Shown: piece after piece, positions 6,654-9,226 of the stretch
Position numbering within the stretch: position 1 is the first letter of the stretch
Layout: the number at the start of each line of letters is the position of its first letter
Source: an uncultured Candidatus Melainabacteria bacterium
GTDB taxonomy: Bacteria > Cyanobacteriota > Vampirovibrionia > Gastranaerophilales > Gastranaerophilaceae
Assembly: GCA_934773085.1 (NCBI GenBank)
Contig: CAKVMU010000052.1
Location: 1-9,226, forward strand
DNA: 9,226 bases
Direction of reading: 5' to 3'
Notes under the pieces: generated by a model
What the model was told of the DNA's origin: nothing
What the model saw: the letters and a program-made list of their open reading frames with translations, nothing else
The model's database searches: none
Made by a program: the position numbers and the translations under genes

Positions 6654-8056
6654 ACAAGAACTTCTTTCTCGTTTTTGTATGTTACGTAACCCAAAGGTGC
6701 TGCTGGCGGTTTTCTTAGATTTTTTGCCTTTGTATAAATTACGCCCACTTTTGAAGGTTGTGTAGCAGAAGAGTATTCTCGTGCTAGTTTGCAGCATTCA
6801 AAGAGTGTGTCTTCATCCGGCTCAATTCCGTTAACCTTTAAAAGTACGTGTGAGCCGGCGCAAAGTCTTGTGTGAAACCAATAATCTTCATCTTTTGCGA
6901 GTTTCGATACGATGAAGTCGTTTTGTTTATTATTTTTGCCGATATAAACATCAAAACCGTTGATTTGAATTCTTGTAACTTTTGGCTTTTCTTTTTTTGC
7001 AGATTTTTTCTCTTCCACTTCTATTTCGGAGAGTTCGTCCATATCAGAAGCTTTGTCAATACTGTAGAGGATTTCTTCTAAGTATTCCCGCTCAATATTT
7101 AAGCCGTTTAGTAATTCTTCTGATTTTTCTTTTGTGGTCTTTGATTTTGTGTATAACTTAAAATATCTTTGTGCGTTTTCATTTAAAGATTTTGTGTTAT
7201 CAAGTTCTATTGTAATATTTCGGTTATTAATATAATCAAAGACCTCTATTTTGTTCTTATAATCAGCTTTTTGATAAAGATTTGCAGTCAAAAGCTCTCC
7301 GTAGAGTTTATATTCGTCAGTCTTATCTCTCTTTTTTAGCAATGTTGTAATTTTTTCAATAGAGTTTATGACTCGTTTTAATTTTGGCTGAACGAGTGCG
7401 CAAAGTCGACTTTTTTCTGACTTAAGGTTTAGGTTTTCTTGAATCTTTGAGTAATAATCATCAATCATTGTGTTGACAGATGTTTTCGGCGGGTACTCGT
7501 TTCTGAGAATGTTAATCAATGGCGTCCATTCGCCATTGTTTGTTTTCGGAGGATAAATATATTTAAGTCCGCCCTGAAGTTCTCTGTAACGACTTTTTTC
7601 TGCCCCGACATTGTGTGCGCAACCGATTATTATAGAAGTTTCTCTGTCATATAAAATTACATTGGAGTGCTTTCCCATCAATTCAACACAAAGACAAAGT
7701 TGTCTTTTTTGAGAAAACTCATCCATTGTATCAAAGTGTAACTCCAAAATTCTTTCGTTATCAACAACTAATGCATCATTTATACGACAACCTTCCAAAT
7801 ATTTTCTCAATAACATGCAAAACATTGGGGGTTGTTTCGGAAAAACAATCCCTCGTCTGTCATTTTCCATAAAACAAATATGATATATTTGAGGGTTTAT
7901 ATTTATGTAAAACTTTTTGCTGTCTCCGTTATTTCGAAGTGAGAATACAAAATCCCGCCGTGTAGGCTGTTGTATTTTTTGCAACCTTGCACCGATAAAG
8001 AAATCGATATTTTCTTCAAAAAATGCTTTAAGAGTTACGGAATCTATGTTTATCAT
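6650..8056 (-). CDS. rqcH: RqcH/NFACT family protein (Rqc2 homologue; older name fibronectin-binding protein)
   Basis: 468 residues. RqcH binds stalled 50S-peptidyl-tRNA complexes and recruits tRNA-Ala to add alanine tails that mark nascent chains for degradation. The NFACT-N part includes RLQKIQQPTRRDFVFSLR (24-41), NERILELHF (100-108), CVELMGKHSNVIL (123-135) and YIYPPKTN (166-173). A charged coiled-coil middle (about 200-350) leads to the C-terminal NFACT-R domain with YIGKNNKQNDFIVSKLAKDEDYWFH (371-395, split by family motifs) and AGSHVLLKV (400-408). It is shorter than the usual 540-570 residues, mainly in the middle. The Asp-Arg pair needed for tRNA binding in Bacillus RqcH (D97-R98) appears here as Glu101-Arg102. 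The start ATG overlaps the stop of the upstream membrane gene as ATGA, so translation is coupled. Its stop overlaps the convergent gene's stop in 4 nt. Family call firm; alanine-tailing activity inferred. Confidence 0.92.
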   Translation of the reverse strand: MINIDSVTLKAFFEENIDFFIGARLQKIQQPTRRDFVFSLRNNGDSKKFYININPQIYHICFMENDRRGIVFPKQPPMFCMLLRKYLEGCRINDALVVDNERILELHFDTMDEFSQKRQLCLCVELMGKHSNVILYDRETSIIIGCAHNVGAEKSRYRELQGGLKYIYPPKTNNGEWTPLINILRNEYPPKTSVNTMIDDYYSKIQENLNLKSEKSRLCALVQPKLKRVINSIEKITTLLKKRDKTDEYKLYGELLTANLYQKADYKNKIEVFDYINNRNITIELDNTKSLNENAQRYFKLYTKSKTTKEKSEELLNGLNIEREYLEEILYSIDKASDMDELSEIEVEEKKSAKKEKPKVTRIQINGFDVYIGKNNKQNDFIVSKLAKDEDYWFHTRLCAGSHVLLKVNGIEPDEDTLFECCKLAREYSSATQPSKVGVIYTKAKNLRKPPAAPLGYVTYKNEKEVLV

Positions 8057-8817
8057 ATGTTTTCTACTGTTTCCGGATTTATAGCTTTAGCTGTAATGAA
8101 AAATCCTACGAATGAGATGTAAGCACTAATTGTTGCAGCTAGAAGACTCATTATAACACCGCAAAGGACTTTGTCTTTAATAAAAATACCGAGGATTCCG
8201 GCTGCTATTATGACAAGTATTACAAATGCAATTGTTATTAATGCGAACCAACCTACAGCTTTCCAATAAGAACCCTTATTTGATTTTATAAGTTGTGTAG
8301 CGAGTTTTATTTTTACATAGCTAAGCATAGAGTCTGTTTTTGCAAAAATCCAAGTGTATGCCAATGTGTAACTTATGATATATATGAGTGACCCAATTAA
8401 TATAATAGACATCAAAACAAGCGGAATAAGCGGAGATTGTCTAAAAATAAATCCTGCGATTAGTGGTATAAACGTTATCAATGCCAGAATAGTTGTAAAC
8501 AAAAATACCGCAATACAGTTTTTTAATCCAAGCAAAAAGCTGTGTTTGAGGTTTATGAATGGCAAAACGTAATTATCTTTCTGTTCGCACAACGCTTTTA
8601 TGCACGTAAAACCGTATCCGACTGCGAACGTATTGATTAGACTTCCCAGAATATTAAGGATGTAATATTCTGCTGAAGGCGGAATATTTAAACCGCAGTT
8701 CTTGTACAAATATGCAGTGTTTAAACATAGCTGTGACAAAAATATAATAAAGCCTAAAGTAAGTGCTTTTTGAGCATACTTATTGTCTCTGAACATGTAG
8801 TTGAAAGCATTAACCAT
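8053..8817 (-). CDS. DUF4013-like multi-pass membrane protein
   Basis: 254 residues, mostly hydrophobic, with about six membrane segments (near 18-36, 52-72, 100-124, 130-156, 188-212 and 217-243). The N-terminal FNYMFRDNKYAQKALTLGF, then GYGFTCIKALCEQKDNYVLPF (67-87) and a following LKHSFLLGLK, resemble the DUF4013 pattern, where a short cytoplasmic start leads to TM1 and a GY...(E)..LP..F loop precedes an amphipathic G-L-K helix. The function of that family is unknown. The ATG at 8817 has a strong GAGGAGAG Shine-Dalgarno (minus strand of 8825-8832) and a good promoter, so the start is secure. It is the first gene of a two-gene unit with rqcH (4-nt ATGA overlap). A role in membrane quality control near RqcH is possible but only from context. 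Confidence 0.75.
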   Translation of the reverse strand: MVNAFNYMFRDNKYAQKALTLGFIIFLSQLCLNTAYLYKNCGLNIPPSAEYYILNILGSLINTFAVGYGFTCIKALCEQKDNYVLPFINLKHSFLLGLKNCIAVFLFTTILALITFIPLIAGFIFRQSPLIPLVLMSIILIGSLIYIISYTLAYTWIFAKTDSMLSYVKIKLATQLIKSNKGSYWKAVGWFALITIAFVILVIIAAGILGIFIKDKVLCGVIMSLLAATISAYISFVGFFITAKAINPETVENI

Positions 8818-8845
8818 TCTTATTCTCTCCTCTTTTATGAGTCAT

Positions 8846-8874
8846 ATTATATAATTAATCAGTTTAGTAGTAAA
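8846..8874 (-). promoter_or_regulatory. Promoter of the DUF4013-rqcH operon
   Basis: On the minus strand TTTACT (8874-8869) and a perfect TATAAT (8851-8846) are 17 nt apart. The -35 matches TTGACA at four of six positions. The predicted start near 8839 leaves a leader of about 20 nt containing the strong Shine-Dalgarno at 8832-8825. Confidence 0.65.
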
Positions 8875-8895
8875 GTATTTAGTTTTTGTTAAACA

Positions 8896-9004
8896 CTGCA
8901 AAATTCGGGACAAACCCCTCATCCGTCACTTCGTGCCACCTTCTCCCGCTGGGAGAAGGAAATGTTTTGTTATGCTGAGGCTTTAGCCGAATGTGGTAAA
9001 AGTA
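8896..9004 (+). repeat. Direct repeat, copy 1 (109 bp)
   Basis: This segment recurs at 9118-9226 with a 222-bp offset. It differs at only five positions (8902, 8905, 8907, 8914, 8927), all in the first third. The other copy is cut by the window edge, so the true repeat may be longer. It begins CTGCAA and contains the left hairpin and start of the internal ORF of the MITE-like unit. Confidence 0.95.
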
Positions 9005-9106
9005 TCAAGCTGGTAGGTGGAAACTACAAGTTTGATGTGCTTTAGTGGTCAAGTGACAATGTATATAGAATCCCCTCTCCTAGCAGGAGAGGGTTAGGGT
9101 GAGGTG
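8915..9106. mobile_element. MITE-like non-autonomous intergenic element (about 192 bp) with hairpin ends
   Basis: The unit runs from CCCCTCATCC (8915-8924) to GGGTGAGGTG (9097-9106), imperfect terminal inverted repeats (8 of 10). Just inside each end is a 9-bp hairpin. The left one is CCTTCTCCC/GGGAGAAGG with loop GCT (8939-8959); the right one is CCCTCTCCT/AGGAGAGGG with loop AGC (9073-9093). Reversing the right one gives the left with two paired, compensating changes. The middle can form a further imperfect hairpin (about 8997-9044, including ATCAA/TTGAT and GTAG/CTAC). No transposase is present. Sequences of this CCTCATCC...CTTCTCCC type are widespread as intergenic repeats in bacteria; mobility is inferred. 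Confidence 0.6.
8962..9045 (+). CDS. Possible 27-codon small ORF inside the repeat element
   Basis: An ATG at 8962 opens 27 codons ending in TAG at 9043-9045. The peptide begins MFCYAEALAECGKS and ends GGNYKFDVL, a normal-looking soluble composition with two Cys. GGAG (8952-8955) lies 6 nt upstream, within the 3' arm of the left hairpin. The second repeat copy has the same ORF start at 9184 and the same first 14 codons before the window ends. The same bases also fit an RNA hairpin, so this may be chance coding in a structured repeat. The window holds no homologue to judge by. Confidence 0.25.
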   Translation: MFCYAEALAECGKSIKLVGGNYKFDVL

Positions 9107-9117
9107 ATGGTTTTTTG

Positions 9118-9226
9118 CTGCAATATGCAGGACAACCCCCTCATCCGTTACTTCGTGCCACCTTCTCCCGCTGGGAGAAGGAAATGTTTTGTTATGCTGA
9201 GGCTTTAGCCGAATGTGGTAAAAGTA
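9118..9226 (+). repeat. Direct repeat, copy 2 (runs off the window)
   Basis: Second copy of 8896-9004, 104 of 109 bases identical, still matching at the last base of the window. It suggests a tandem array, or a second full element, continuing to the right. Confidence 0.95.

Larger units (their letters stand above)
8875..9226. other. Gene-poor intergenic stretch
   Basis: Upstream of the DUF4013 promoter I see no conventional gene on either strand. The stretch is filled by the repeat copies and MITE-like unit, with a short spacer (9107-9136) that contains a run of six T and the small palindrome CTGCA-ATA-TGCAG (9118-9130). No tRNA or CRISPR structure is visible. Confidence 0.7.

Noticed and set aside
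8896..9226. CRISPR array
   Set aside because: The repeat is over 100 bp with a 222-bp period and only two copies, far from the short repeat/spacer pattern.

Overview
The window is AT-rich, densely packed bacterial DNA. Gene content (bS16, RsmE, a CCA-adding-type nucleotidyltransferase, an RqcH/NFACT protein, a MATE exporter) is ordinary bacterial housekeeping. The unknown proteins, the base composition and the riboswitch-led unknown pair suggest a host-associated non-photosynthetic cyanobacterial relative (Gastranaerophilales/Vampirovibrionia), but that is inference from style. No marker here proves it.

Layout. (1) 1-330: the 3' end of rpsP on the + strand, ending at a strong hairpin with an A-run on one side and a T-run on the other, so it can stop transcription from both directions. 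(2) 326-4282, minus strand: a tight four-gene operon in transcription order MATE exporter, rsmE, cca-like nucleotidyltransferase, and a small Cys-based phosphatase. The first three genes overlap by 17-19 nt and the last follows after 21 nt. The MATE start has a TATAAT box so close upstream that the mRNA could be leaderless. (3) 4289-4530: a divergent control region. On the + strand a promoter leads into a compact cobalamin riboswitch whose last aptamer hairpin can be exchanged for an antiterminator, followed by an intrinsic terminator. The 3' arm of that terminator looks like the Shine-Dalgarno sequence for a TTG start. (4) 4529-6653, plus strand: two overlapping genes of unknown function under that riboswitch. 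One is a small protein with an N-terminal Cys/His cluster (CPHG...CPVC) and a very basic C-terminal tail. The other is a 499-residue membrane protein built from a degenerate internal duplication. (5) 6650-8817, minus strand: a two-gene operon of a DUF4013-like membrane protein and rqcH, coupled by an ATGA overlap. rqcH ends tail to tail with the unknown membrane gene, their stop codons overlapping in 4 nt. (6) 8818-9226: a promoter and then a non-genic stretch holding a MITE-like repeat present as one complete and one window-truncated copy (222-bp period), with hairpin ends and a possible 27-codon ORF inside.

How they fit. The first minus operon joins RNA maintenance (rRNA U1498 methylation, tRNA 3'-end repair) with a transporter and a phosphatase. 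The rqcH pair joins ribosome rescue with a membrane protein. The most unusual part is the B12-responsive unit, which controls two proteins with no recognisable link to cobalamin synthesis or a known transporter family. It is the best candidate here for an undescribed system.
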